64,000 nt of DNA from UBA4719 sp035654835 (GTDB lineage Bacteria; Actinomycetota; Actinomycetes; Actinomycetales; Dermatophilaceae), in assembly GCA_035654835.1 (NCBI GenBank), contig DASRVZ010000196.1, forward strand, positions 27,051 to 91,050, written 5' to 3'. Of this stretch, positions 18,016 through 26,347 are shown piece after piece. Under the pieces are notes generated by a model. It saw only the letters and a list, made by a program, of their open reading frames with translations, made no database searches and was not told the origin of the DNA. The first letter of the stretch is position 1. The number at the start of each line of letters is the position of its first letter. Position numbers and translations under genes: made by a program.

Positions 18016-18057
18016 GGGGAGTGCTCCCCATCGACAGCGCACGACCACACACATAGT
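18016..18057 (+). promoter_or_regulatory. Palindromic promoter element, copy 2 of the type VII locus
   Basis: GGGGAGTGCTCCCCAT at 18016-18031 is identical to 11229-11244. A CATAGT -10-like hexamer starts at 18052, exactly 36 nt from the first base of the element as in copy 1. The WXG100 gene starts at 18119, leaving a leader of about 55 nt. Confidence 0.7.
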
Positions 18058-18118
18058 TTTCGCTGTGTCCGGTGCGAGCGTCCGGTGTGGGCGCGTCCTT
18101 CGAAGGGAAAGCAAAGAT

Positions 18119-18412
18119 ATGAACAACAACGGTGGGGGCAGCTCATGGGAGGGCATGAACCCCGATGTGGTGGAGGCACAGGCCCGCATCCTCCGTGGGC
18201 TGTCCGAGGAGGTCGTCGCCCTGATGAACAAGATCGAGGGTGAGGCCTCGCAGCTCGCCGAAGCGTGGCACGGCGACGACTCCAACAAGTTCGCCGCCGA
18301 CTGGGCTGGGACCCACAAGCCGGTGTTCACCATGGCGGCCACGCTCCTTGCGAACATGAGCGACGTCAGCCACGGGAGTGCCGGTCAGCAGCGGGCTACA
18401 TCGTCGAGGTGA
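18119..18412 (+). CDS. WXG100 family protein (Esx-like), first of pair
   Basis: The 97-residue all-helical protein has the WXG turn as Trp50-His51-Gly52 (EAWHGDDSNKFAADW), at the usual midpoint of a helical hairpin. It contains no tyrosine, so the mycobacterial C-terminal YxxxD/E export signal is absent. A GAAGGG site precedes ATG 18119. It is probably secreted as a dimer with the next gene product by the upstream ATPase. Confidence 0.88.
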   Translation: MNNNGGGSSWEGMNPDVVEAQARILRGLSEEVVALMNKIEGEASQLAEAWHGDDSNKFAADWAGTHKPVFTMAATLLANMSDVSHGSAGQQRATSSR

Positions 18413-18452
18413 CCTTCGTCAGCTTGACTCGGTGTTGTGAAAGGGGATTGTG

Positions 18453-18725
18453 ATGGCTGTTGGCCAAGGTATGAATCGTCCGGCAGTGTTGATGATCGCG
18501 GGTCAGCTTGACTCCGATCAGCAGACGGTGGCAGATCTGATGCAGCGCACCTCGTCGGTCGTTGGCACGCTCGCCCAGAACTGGTTCGGCCACGACTCGA
18601 GCCAGTTCGCGGCGGACTGGGCCACTCACTGCAAGCAGCTACAGATGGCAGCCGACACCCTGGCGACGATGTCCAGGCACGCTCGCGTCCAGGCCACGGA
18701 CCAGCAGACCACGTCGACGAGCTAG
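18453..18725 (+). CDS. WXG100 family protein (Esx-like), second of pair
   Basis: The 90-residue helical protein has Trp44-Phe45-Gly46 at the hairpin turn (NWFGHDSSQFAADW). It shares the WxGxDSxxFAADW pattern with its upstream neighbour, so the two are paralogues. It also lacks tyrosine and a YxxxD/E signal. ATG 18453 is preceded by AAAGGGGATTGTG; an in-frame GTG at 18450 is an alternative. The gene is 40 nt after the first one and ends before a strong terminator. Confidence 0.85.
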   Translation: MAVGQGMNRPAVLMIAGQLDSDQQTVADLMQRTSSVVGTLAQNWFGHDSSQFAADWATHCKQLQMAADTLATMSRHARVQATDQQTTSTS

Positions 18726-18769
18726 GCAAGCCGGCCGAGCAGTTCGCACGGCTGTCGACTGCAGAAACG

Positions 18770-18802
18770 AAAAGGCCCGGTTCCGTTGGAACCGGGCCTT
18801 TT
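18770..18802 (+). terminator. Strong bidirectional terminator between the WXG100 genes and ino1
   Basis: A perfect 15-bp stem, AAAAGGCCCGGTTCC (18770-18784) and its complement (18788-18802), has a GTT loop. It ends in TTTT on either strand, so it can stop both converging transcripts. Confidence 0.9.
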
Positions 18803-18852
18803 CGTCGTAACGGACCCACCCGAGGTGGGCACCCGTCATACCGTATGGAAGG

Positions 18853-19932
18853 TCAGCGCTCTTCCGTACCTGCAATGAACGCCTCAAGCTTGGCGCGACC
18901 GATGTCGTCGGGGCGCTGCACGGGCGGGGACTTCATCAGGTAGGACGAAGCGGAGATCAGGGCGCCGCCGATGCCACGGTCCTTGGCGATCTTCGCCGCA
19001 CGGATGCAGTCGATGATGATACCGGCCGAGTTGGGCGAGTCCCAGACCTCGAGCTTGTACTCCAGGTTGAGCGGCACGTTGCCGAACGCGCGACCCTCGA
19101 GGCGGACGTAGGCCCACTTGCGGTCGTCGAGCCACTGGATGTAGTCGCTCGGGCCGATGTGGACGTTGCGCTCGCCCATGTCGTGGCTCATGTTGGACGT
19201 GACTGACTGGGTCTTGGAGATCTTCTTGGACTCCAGACGGTCGCGCTCGAGCATGTTCTTGAAGTCCATGTTGCCGCCGACGTTCAGCTGGTACGTGCGG
19301 TCCAGCACGACGCCGCGGTCCTCGAAGAGCTTGGCCATGACGCGGTGGGTGATGGTCGCGCCGACCTGGGACTTGATGTCGTCACCGATGACCGGGACGC
19401 CGGCGTCTTCGAACTTCTTGGCCCACACGGGGTCAGAGGCGATGAACACCGGAAGGGCGTTGACGAAGGCAACGTTCGCGTCGATGGCGCACTGTGCGTA
19501 GTACTTGTCAGCGACCTCAGAACCGACCGGCATATAGGACACGAGCACGTCGACCTTGGCGTCCTTGAGGGCCTGGACGATGTCCACAGGCTCCGCGTCG
19601 GACTCCTCGATGGTCAGGCGGTAGTACTTGCCGAGTCCGTCGTTGGTGACCCCCCGCTGAACGATGACGCCGGTGGGCGGCACGTCGGCGATCTTGATGG
19701 TGTTGTTCTCGGAGGCGACGATGGCCTCTGACAGGTCGAATCCGACCTTCTTGGCATCGACGTCGAAGGCGGCGACAAACTCGACGTCCTTGACGTGGTA
19801 GTCGCCGAACATGACGTGCATCAGACCGGGCACGCTAGCGCTCGGGTCGGCGTCCTTGTAGTACTCGACTCCCTGTACCAGCGAACTGGCGCAGTTGCCG
19901 ACGCCAACGATGGCGACGCGCACTGATCCCAT
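18853..19932 (-). CDS. ino1: myo-inositol-1-phosphate synthase
   Basis: The 359-residue NAD-dependent enzyme converts glucose 6-phosphate to 1D-myo-inositol 3-phosphate, the precursor of phosphatidylinositol and mycothiol. The NAD-binding GVGNCASSLVQGVEYY is at the N-terminus, and the family motifs PVIGDDIKSQVGATITHRV and LNVGGNMDFKNM are present. The start is ATG 19932, with AAGGAG 6 nt upstream. It is 50 nt downstream of a PadR-type regulator gene, the same pairing as Rv0047c-Rv0046c in mycobacteria, so it is probably controlled by that regulator. Confidence 0.96.
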   Translation of the reverse strand: MGSVRVAIVGVGNCASSLVQGVEYYKDADPSASVPGLMHVMFGDYHVKDVEFVAAFDVDAKKVGFDLSEAIVASENNTIKIADVPPTGVIVQRGVTNDGLGKYYRLTIEESDAEPVDIVQALKDAKVDVLVSYMPVGSEVADKYYAQCAIDANVAFVNALPVFIASDPVWAKKFEDAGVPVIGDDIKSQVGATITHRVMAKLFEDRGVVLDRTYQLNVGGNMDFKNMLERDRLESKKISKTQSVTSNMSHDMGERNVHIGPSDYIQWLDDRKWAYVRLEGRAFGNVPLNLEYKLEVWDSPNSAGIIIDCIRAAKIAKDRGIGGALISASSYLMKSPPVQRPDDIGRAKLEAFIAGTEER

Positions 19933-19982
19933 GGGTTTCTCCTTGTTGTTGTGGTGCAAAAACATCTTGGTAAGACGGATGG

Positions 19983-20603
19983 CTAGGTGCGGGGTGGCTC
20001 GATCAACGGGGGCGCGGTTGTCTGGCCGGTGGCGGGCGTGGACGAACGTTCGGTCTCGATCAGCTCGGAGAGCCAGCGCACCTCACGCTCGACGGACTCC
20101 AGGCCGTGGCGTTGCAGCTCGGCGGTGTAGAGGTCGAGCCGCTCCCGGCGCTGGGCCGCCGCCGAGCGGAAAGCGTCGAGGCGCTCCTCGAGCCGGCTGC
20201 GGCGGCCTTCGAGGATGCGCAGTCGCACGTCGGCCTCGGTGCGGGCGAAGAAGGCGAAGTGCACGTTGAAGGTGTCGTCCTCCCAGGCTGACGGCCCGGA
20301 CTGGGACAGCAACCGGTGCAGGTGGTCCTTGCCCTCGGCGGTCAGCTTGTAGACGATCCGGGCGCGGCGGCTGGAACCCACGCTCCCGGTCGCTGCTGCC
20401 GGCTGGTCGTCGGTCGCTGAGTCCTCGGCGATCCAGCCGCGCTCGACCAGGTCACGCAGGCACGGATACAGGGTTCCGAAGGACAACGCGCGAAACGCGC
20501 CGAGGACGGCATTGAGTCGCTTGCGCAGCTCGTAGCCGTGCATCGGTGAGTCATGCAGAAGGCCCAGAACGGCTAGCTCCAGCAGGGCGGAACGTCGACT
20601 CAT
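19983..20603 (-). CDS. PadR family transcriptional regulator
   Basis: The 206-residue protein starts at ATG 20603, with GGAGGTGGGACC upstream. The winged-helix PadR domain is at residues 1-100 (LAVLGLLHDSPMHGYELRKR, FGTLYPCLRDLVERGWI), and a helical Vir_act_alpha_C-type dimerisation region follows. It is likely the autoregulated repressor of the padR-ino1 operon, because a perfect palindrome lies about 105 nt upstream of its start. Confidence 0.9.
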   Translation of the reverse strand: MSRRSALLELAVLGLLHDSPMHGYELRKRLNAVLGAFRALSFGTLYPCLRDLVERGWIAEDSATDDQPAAATGSVGSSRRARIVYKLTAEGKDHLHRLLSQSGPSAWEDDTFNVHFAFFARTEADVRLRILEGRRSRLEERLDAFRSAAAQRRERLDLYTAELQRHGLESVEREVRWLSELIETERSSTPATGQTTAPPLIEPPRT

Positions 20604-20707
20604 GTCGGTCCCACCTCCCGGATTCTGCGGTTCGGCCACAGCGCATCTCCTGCCCGCGGAAGCGGTGCGGAAAGACTGTGCCGTGCGTGTTCAGGTCACT
20701 GTACATC

Positions 20708-20730
20708 AGATATATCGAAGCGATATATCT
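20708..20730. promoter_or_regulatory. Candidate PadR operator
   Basis: AGATATATCG (20708-20717) and CGATATATCT (20721-20730) are perfect inverted arms around AAG. It is the most AT-rich part of the local sequence and lies upstream of padR. AT-rich ATATATCG arms are typical of PadR sites. Confidence 0.7.
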
Positions 20731-20882
20731 AAATTTCGGACTGGCACGGTGTGATGTACACGCAGAACCGGCCAGCACTCATCCCTGGTGGGACGAGCGC
20801 TGGCCGCTGGGCCGGTCCGCTCAGCCGGTGCCGGCGTCGGCGCCTGCCAGAGCGACCACGCTGTGGCCGCGCCGTTACCGGT

Positions 20883-22946
20883 TCAGCGAAGAACGATCGT
20901 GAAGCCGCCGGCCCGAACGGTGGCGGGCACCGTCGAGGCGTTCGACGACGACTGGCTCACCACCCGCCCAGCGCCGTCGTACGCGAAGATCCGGGCTGTG
21001 CCCGTTCCTGGGACGGCAACGGTGGTGCGCTCGATGGCGTTGGACGCGCTGCGCAGGACCGCAGTGCCGTGGCCGTCCCCGCCCAGAACGTATCGGGACA
21101 CCAGTGGCTCGATCATGAGCGCGTCCAGGCGCGCGGTGTCGTTGCCCCTGGCCTTGGTGGTGGCGGTGATGCTCGTCACTCCGGCTGGCAGGGTGACCTG
21201 CAGCGTCACCGGTAGCAGGGCACCTGGCGCGGAAGAGACGCCTTGGGCGCCAACGTCACCTGAGCGGACGACGCCGAGCACGTGCGCTCCGTATCGGAAC
21301 GTCGTGACGGCGCTGCTGCCCGGCTCCAGGTCGACCACCGGAAGCACCAGCCGGGACGAGCCGTTCGGAATGGCCAGGGTGGCCGAGCCATTGTTGCCGA
21401 GCTCGACGTACCCGCTGCCGCCATACTGCGACTCACCGGTCCACGTCGATGCCGGCTTGACGACCGTGGCCGATCCGGCGAGCTGGGCGTCCTCCGCCTG
21501 CACCGTTGCCGAGCCAACCCGCTCGCTGATGGCCGCAGCGCGGGCGATCGCCGCGACATCGGGGTTCGCGTCGAGAGCGATCATCGAGAGCAGGCCGTGG
21601 ATGGTCGACTCCGCACCGGCGTTGCTGTTGACCCTGTGGTCGGCCTCGATCCCGTCGACGGTGCGACCCGTGGCCGGGTCATACGCGGGCAATCCGGAGT
21701 TGTTGGCGCCGAAGTACCAGGACGCGGTGATCCCGGCCAGCTGCCGGAGGCCGGCGCTGTTGTTCAGCTCGGCGGTCGCCAGCAGCGACTGCAACCGGGA
21801 GTCCACACCGTAGGCAATCTGAGCCTGGTTGATCTGTGTCGGCAGCAGTGCCTGGTCGGCCCCGCCGGAGGTCAGCATCCGCGGGTCGAAGATCGCCGAG
21901 TCGGCGATCGCCACCTTGCCGAGCCCTTTGTCGCCGAGCGTTTGCGACGCGCGAGCCAGGGCTGCCGGCATCTGCGAACCCCAGCCGTGCCAGATGGACT
22001 GCGACAGCGCCCAGGGCAGCACGCCACCGAAGGGCCAGCTTCGGGCGTCGCCGCCGGAGAGCCCGGCGATGCCTTCGCTGAGCTGCGACAGTGCCGAACG
22101 TGCGGCGGGGGTGCCGCCTGCCTTGACGTATGCCGACAGGCCCAGGACCGCTTCGGCGCTTGCGTCCGCGCCGTCCACGACCAACCAGGCAGGGTTGCTC
22201 TTTCCGTCGACCTGCAGATACGTGCCGTACTTGACGAGCACCTGGCTCTGCAACGCGGAGACGGACAGGTCCATTCGTGCTTTCAGGAAGCCCGCGAAGT
22301 CGGGGTCCTGGTCCTTGAAAGCTGCGTAGCCCTCACCCAGTGCCCAGGTCGTTCGCGCGAGCCAGTAGGACGCGCCGCTGTCCGATGGGCTGGGCGTTTC
22401 GGGAGGGTCAGCGATCGTGTTCAGGCTGCCGTCGGGCTGCATCCAGAGCACGACGTTGCCGGCGTTCGGCCCGGACGAGGTCTGCAGGTAGGTTAGGCCG
22501 CGCAGCATCCCGTACGCCGCGTCACGGCTGCTGGTCGAGCCGGTGAGCTTCCAGTGCCGCAGGTACGCCACCGCTGCCCTCGAGATGTCGTCGGCGTTGA
22601 AGGCGCCCTGGCCCCACGTGTTGGTGGCCTCGTTGTACGTGCCGCCACCGACGTGCCGGAACGTTCCGTCGTCATTGGGCTCGGCGTAGGTCCACAGCAC
22701 GTCGATGCTCGGCTGCGCGGCGAGCTGGTACGTCGTATGGCCGGGCTGGGTGGGCGGGCTGACCTCGGCCCCCAGCCAGTTGAGGTGTGCCAGGTTCGTG
22801 AGGGGCTGCGCGCCTTGGGCGCCAGCGGAGGGTGTGACGGCCGTCTCCAGGGGCGCTGCCCCCGCGGATGACAGCCCGGCGATCGACGTCCCGACCAAGA
22901 GGGCCAGACCGGCGGCGAGCGCGGTGAACGTTCGGCGGTGGATCAT
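20883..22946 (-). CDS. Secreted six-hairpin glycosidase-like protein with C-terminal carbohydrate-binding module
   Basis: The 687-residue protein has a signal peptide (LAAGLALLVGTSIAGLSSAGAAP). Residues of about 60-500 are helical and Trp-rich, with repeated ALGLxAYV- and ASYWLART-like helices, as in (alpha/alpha)6 glycosidases. After about residue 510 a beta domain begins with VQAEDAQLAGSATV and GSGYVELGN, typical of a CBM35/CBM6 module. A final beta domain closes the protein. The exact glycoside hydrolase family was not identified. It is last in the LacI-GH130 operon, so it may make oligosaccharides for the ABC transporter. AAGGAG precedes ATG 22946. Confidence 0.75.
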   Translation of the reverse strand: MIHRRTFTALAAGLALLVGTSIAGLSSAGAAPLETAVTPSAGAQGAQPLTNLAHLNWLGAEVSPPTQPGHTTYQLAAQPSIDVLWTYAEPNDDGTFRHVGGGTYNEATNTWGQGAFNADDISRAAVAYLRHWKLTGSTSSRDAAYGMLRGLTYLQTSSGPNAGNVVLWMQPDGSLNTIADPPETPSPSDSGASYWLARTTWALGEGYAAFKDQDPDFAGFLKARMDLSVSALQSQVLVKYGTYLQVDGKSNPAWLVVDGADASAEAVLGLSAYVKAGGTPAARSALSQLSEGIAGLSGGDARSWPFGGVLPWALSQSIWHGWGSQMPAALARASQTLGDKGLGKVAIADSAIFDPRMLTSGGADQALLPTQINQAQIAYGVDSRLQSLLATAELNNSAGLRQLAGITASWYFGANNSGLPAYDPATGRTVDGIEADHRVNSNAGAESTIHGLLSMIALDANPDVAAIARAAAISERVGSATVQAEDAQLAGSATVVKPASTWTGESQYGGSGYVELGNNGSATLAIPNGSSRLVLPVVDLEPGSSAVTTFRYGAHVLGVVRSGDVGAQGVSSAPGALLPVTLQVTLPAGVTSITATTKARGNDTARLDALMIEPLVSRYVLGGDGHGTAVLRSASNAIERTTVAVPGTGTARIFAYDGAGRVVSQSSSNASTVPATVRAGGFTIVLR

Positions 22947-22957
22947 GGAGTGCTCCT

Positions 22958-22993
22958 TGCGTGCGTTGCGTGCGTTGCGTGCGTTGCGTGCGT
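22958..22993. repeat. Four tandem copies of TGCGTGCGT in the leader of the secreted glycosidase
   Basis: TGCGTGCGT is repeated four times without change (22958-22993), with a partial fifth copy. It starts just upstream of the ribosome binding site of the gene at 22946. Confidence 0.92.
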
Positions 22994-23033
22994 TGCGATG
23001 AGGAGGGGCTCGACCTGGTGCGGCGGTGAGGTT

Positions 23034-23432
23034 CTAGGGCGCGGTGGTCCCGAGCCGCCCGTAGTGGTCCTCGAGCCTGACCACGTCCTCGCGCCAACCG
23101 GGGTCTGCGGTGGACGCCTCCACCAGCAGCGAGTCCTCGACGGCGCGCAGGCGGTGCAGCGTGCCCGGTACGACATGCACGGAGTCGCCGGGGGACATGC
23201 TCACGGCGCGCAACGTGTCCACGGAGTTGCCCAGGTCGATCTCGACCTGACCCGAGACAAGCGCGATCGTCTCGTCCTTGGCGTGGTGGTACTGCAGCGA
23301 GAGTGACTCTCCGGCGCTCACGAAGAGCAGCTTGCCCACGTACGAGCCCTCGACGAGCGCGAAGATCTCCTCATGGCCCCAGGGCTTCTGGACCTGTTCA
23401 GATGGGCGTACGGCTGTTTCTGGTTGGGTCAT
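23034..23432 (-). CDS. Cupin domain protein, mannose-6-phosphate isomerase type II-like
   Basis: The 132-residue single-domain protein begins with KPWGHEEIFALVEGSYVGKL, typical of type II phosphomannose isomerase domains. The cupin metal motifs follow in SLQYHHAKDETIALVSGQVE and PGTLHRL. It probably isomerises a sugar phosphate such as mannose 6-phosphate, which fits its place after a GH130 phosphorylase that would release mannose 1-phosphate. The start at ATG 23432 is supported by GAGGAAAAA and lies 7 nt after the GH130 stop. A longer in-frame reading would overlap the GH130 gene and is rejected. Confidence 0.82.
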   Translation of the reverse strand: MTQPETAVRPSEQVQKPWGHEEIFALVEGSYVGKLLFVSAGESLSLQYHHAKDETIALVSGQVEIDLGNSVDTLRAVSMSPGDSVHVVPGTLHRLRAVEDSLLVEASTADPGWREDVVRLEDHYGRLGTTAP

Positions 23433-23439
23433 TTTTTCC

Positions 23440-24540
23440 TCACAGGCTCGTGGATGGGGCAGCGTGGTCCGGCTCAGTGCGGTCCAGTCGGGCCACACCG
23501 ATCTTGGCGTCGGCCATGCCGTAGAACACATATCGAACGCCGTCGATCGACTCGATGGCAGTCGGGAAGACGACGTTCGCGACGACACCGTCCCGTTCGT
23601 CCTCGGTCTCGGGGGCGAGGATCGGGGCGTCGGTGCGGGCGATCACCTGCGAGGGGTCATCCGCGCTGAGCAGCATCGCGCCCGCGGCGTACTCGACCTG
23701 CTGGGTGGTCGGGTCGAAGCCCTCGGGGATGTGGCCGATCACTCCGTGATGGATCAGCAGCCAACCCTCCTCGACCCGGATCGGCGGCGGTCCGGCGCCG
23801 ATCTTGAGGTCTTCGAAGGCGTGCTCCGGCATGGCGAGGAGCCGGTGGTTCTCCGGACGGGTCAGCGCGCGCACGTCGCCGAGGGCCAGGTCAACCGGGA
23901 CGTAGGAGATCCAGATACCGGGCCGCGGGTCGCTCACACCAGCAGGCAGGTGCTCGATCTCGCCTGGACGCAACCAACCGAGGTCCCACATCGGACGGTG
24001 CAGCATCGCGTACGACATACGGCCGTACGGGTCGGGCACCGGCTCGGGGAAGAACACCGCGTCCTTGTTGGGGAACATGCACAGGTCGGTGTCCAGGTCC
24101 GGCTGGTAGGTGAACTGGACGGGGCCGAGCCGCCGCCAGTGCTCCAGGTCGTCGGAGACGGCCAGGGCCAGTCGTGGGCCGAGAGGGCCGAACGCCACAT
24201 AGGTCATGACGTGCACGCCCAGGGTCGGCACCCACGTCACCCGCGGGTCCTCGACCCCGGCGTTGTTGGCGCCGCGCTCCCAACCCTCGTCGGGGGCCAG
24301 GACGACGCTCTTACGTTCGACTCCGACCGGCACGCCGTCGCGGACGACGACCTCGGCGAACCCGACCCGCGAGACGTTGCCGTCAGCGACGATGCGAGGG
24401 AGCAGGTGCAACCGCCCGTCGGGGGTGCGCCCGCTGCCGGGGTTGAGTACGCCCATGGCTTCGAGCGGGTTGCCGGGTTCGGGCGTCATGACGACACCCA
24501 GACGGGTCAAGGTGTAGGGGACGGTGGTCTTGATGGACAC
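23440..24540 (-). CDS. GH130 family glycoside phosphorylase
   Basis: The 366-residue protein has the five-bladed propeller pattern of GH130, with NPGSGRTPDGRLHLLPRIV, the signature GVEDPRVTWV and DKDAVFFPE-like blades (FPNKDAVFFPEPV). GH130 enzymes phosphorolyse beta-mannosides, giving mannose 1-phosphate. Its cytoplasmic location fits its place after the two permease genes. The frame opens at TTG 24549, overlapping the MalG stop; GTG 24540 with AAAGG upstream is preferred. The exact linkage specificity cannot be read from sequence. Confidence 0.85.
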   Translation of the reverse strand: MSIKTTVPYTLTRLGVVMTPEPGNPLEAMGVLNPGSGRTPDGRLHLLPRIVADGNVSRVGFAEVVVRDGVPVGVERKSVVLAPDEGWERGANNAGVEDPRVTWVPTLGVHVMTYVAFGPLGPRLALAVSDDLEHWRRLGPVQFTYQPDLDTDLCMFPNKDAVFFPEPVPDPYGRMSYAMLHRPMWDLGWLRPGEIEHLPAGVSDPRPGIWISYVPVDLALGDVRALTRPENHRLLAMPEHAFEDLKIGAGPPPIRVEEGWLLIHHGVIGHIPEGFDPTTQQVEYAAGAMLLSADDPSQVIARTDAPILAPETEDERDGVVANVVFPTAIESIDGVRYVFYGMADAKIGVARLDRTEPDHAAPSTSL

Positions 24541-24545
24541 GTTGA

Positions 24546-25376
24546 TCAACCTTTCACGCCGGAGCCGAGCTCAGAGGAGGTGAAGTGCTTCTGGAAGGCG
24601 ACGAACAGCGCCACCGCCGGAGCAGCGAGAACGACCGCGCCGGCCAGGATCGCCCCGAACGGGTTGGCAGCGCGCCCGGCGATGTTGCTGATGTAGTTCG
24701 CGAGCGAGACCGCGAGTGGCTGCAGGTCCTGGTCCTTGGTGATCAGGAAGGGCCAGAGGAACTCGTTCCATGGCCCGATGAAAGTGAGGAGGGCAGCCGT
24801 GACCAGGGCGGGGCGGACCAGTGGGAGTGCGATGGACCAGAGGATCCGCAGCTCGCCGGCACCGTCGATCCGGGCTGCCGCGAAGAGGTCCTCGGGCAGC
24901 GACAGGAAGAACTGCCGGAAGACGAAGACCGCGGTGGAGTTGATGGCGAACGGCAGGATCATGCCCATGTAGGAGTCGGCCAGCCCGTAGCTGCGCACGA
25001 CCATCACGTAGAGCGGAATGATCAGCAGCTGGAACGGAACCATCATCACCAACAGCATCAACGCGAACAGGGTGCTGCGGCCACGGAAGTGCAGCCGGGC
25101 CAGGGCGTAGCCGGCCAGCACCCCGAAGACGACGGTGAACAGGATCACCCCGCCGGTGAAGATGCCGGAGTTGACCAGCGAACGCGCCAGGTCCACCCGC
25201 TCGTTGATCTGCGAGTAGTTGTCCAGGGTCAACCCGTGGGTGGGAATGGCACCGGCTATCGAGGTGTCAGGCGTCTTCTGGAGCGAGCCGATGACCATGT
25301 AGTAGAAGGGGAACAGGAAGACGAAAGCGCCGAGGAGGAGGAAGCCCATGCGTGGCCAGCTGCGAGTCCGTGACAT
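24546..25376 (-). CDS. Carbohydrate ABC transporter permease, MalG type
   Basis: The 276-residue protein has six membrane helices, and the EAA loop is seen as EDLFAAARIDGAGELRILWS. It forms the transmembrane pore with the MalF-type partner encoded upstream (1-nt gap). No ATPase gene is present; such systems usually share a multi-use MsiK-type ATPase encoded elsewhere. Confidence 0.93.
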   Translation of the reverse strand: MSRTRSWPRMGFLLLGAFVFLFPFYYMVIGSLQKTPDTSIAGAIPTHGLTLDNYSQINERVDLARSLVNSGIFTGGVILFTVVFGVLAGYALARLHFRGRSTLFALMLLVMMVPFQLLIIPLYVMVVRSYGLADSYMGMILPFAINSTAVFVFRQFFLSLPEDLFAAARIDGAGELRILWSIALPLVRPALVTAALLTFIGPWNEFLWPFLITKDQDLQPLAVSLANYISNIAGRAANPFGAILAGAVVLAAPAVALFVAFQKHFTSSELGSGVKG

Positions 25377-25377
25377 G

Positions 25378-26340
25378 TCAGTCCCTTTCCAACAGACGCC
25401 GGTTGATGAGCGAGATGACCAGGACGCCGATGACGAGGATCACGCCGATGGCCGAGGCGACGTCGGGGTTCCCTTGCTCGATCCCCTTCTGGTACATGAC
25501 CAGCACGGGGGACGCTGAGGCCCCGTTGGGCCCGCCACCGCTGGTCAGCAGGTAGGGCTCGGTGAACAGGTTGGCCCCCGTGATCGTTGCGAGGATCACC
25601 ACGAGGGTGGTCGCTGGCCGGACGCCCGGGACGGTGACGTTCATGAAGGAGCGGAACTTGCCGGCGCCGTCCACTGACGCGGCCTCATACAGCTCCCTGG
25701 GCACGTTCTGCAGGGCGGCAAGGTACAACAGAATGAAGAATCCGAGCTGCTTCCACGTGACGAAGATGGCGATGACCGGCATCACCAGCTTGTTGTTGAT
25801 CAGCCAGGAGGGGTCGGGTGCCAGCGGACCGAGCAGCTGGTTGACCATCCCGTTGCTGCTGAACAGGAAGAGCCAGACCGCCACCACCGCGACACTGGCC
25901 GTGACGTAGGGGACGTAGTAGGCGACGCGCAGGAAGGTACGGCCGCGAATGGCTCCGTTGAGGGCATTGGCCAGCACCAGGGCCAGCACCACCGTCAGGG
26001 GGACGTTGATGACCAGGAACTCGACAACGTTCAGGAACGAGCGTCGAACCGCCGGGTCCGCCAATGCTGTCTTGTAGTTGTCCAGGCCCACGAACGGCCG
26101 GGCCACCTGCGCGCCCGGCGCCGTGAAGAAGTAGTCGTGGAAGCTGATCCACACGGCTAGGCCCAGCGGGTAGGCGAATACGGCCGCGAGGAACACGGCA
26201 TACGGCGCGGCAAGTCCGATCCCCAGCGGCTGACGACCGAACAAGGTCGTCAGCCGCGGGGCGCGGCGCTTCGGCGGCGGCGTGGTGGACCCGGATCGGT
26301 CCTTTGCCTTGCCGGTCACCGTAGCGTTGGGCATGTCCAT
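25378..26340 (-). CDS. Carbohydrate ABC transporter permease, MalF type
   Basis: The 320-residue protein has about six membrane helices and the EAA loop RELYEAASVDGAGKFRSFMN. A basic N-terminal region of about 35 residues precedes the first helix. It pairs with the MalG-type permease, and the gene follows the binding-protein gene by 7 nt. Confidence 0.93.
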   Translation of the reverse strand: MDMPNATVTGKAKDRSGSTTPPPKRRAPRLTTLFGRQPLGIGLAAPYAVFLAAVFAYPLGLAVWISFHDYFFTAPGAQVARPFVGLDNYKTALADPAVRRSFLNVVEFLVINVPLTVVLALVLANALNGAIRGRTFLRVAYYVPYVTASVAVVAVWLFLFSSNGMVNQLLGPLAPDPSWLINNKLVMPVIAIFVTWKQLGFFILLYLAALQNVPRELYEAASVDGAGKFRSFMNVTVPGVRPATTLVVILATITGANLFTEPYLLTSGGGPNGASASPVLVMYQKGIEQGNPDVASAIGVILVIGVLVISLINRRLLERD

Positions 26341-26347
26341 CGTCCGA

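Noticed and set aside
22947..22957. GGAGTGCTCC near the secreted glycosidase start, similar to the core of the 16-bp palindrome
   Set aside because: It overlaps the ribosome binding site, lacks the flanking GG/CC and AT, and has no CATA at the right distance. Probably chance.
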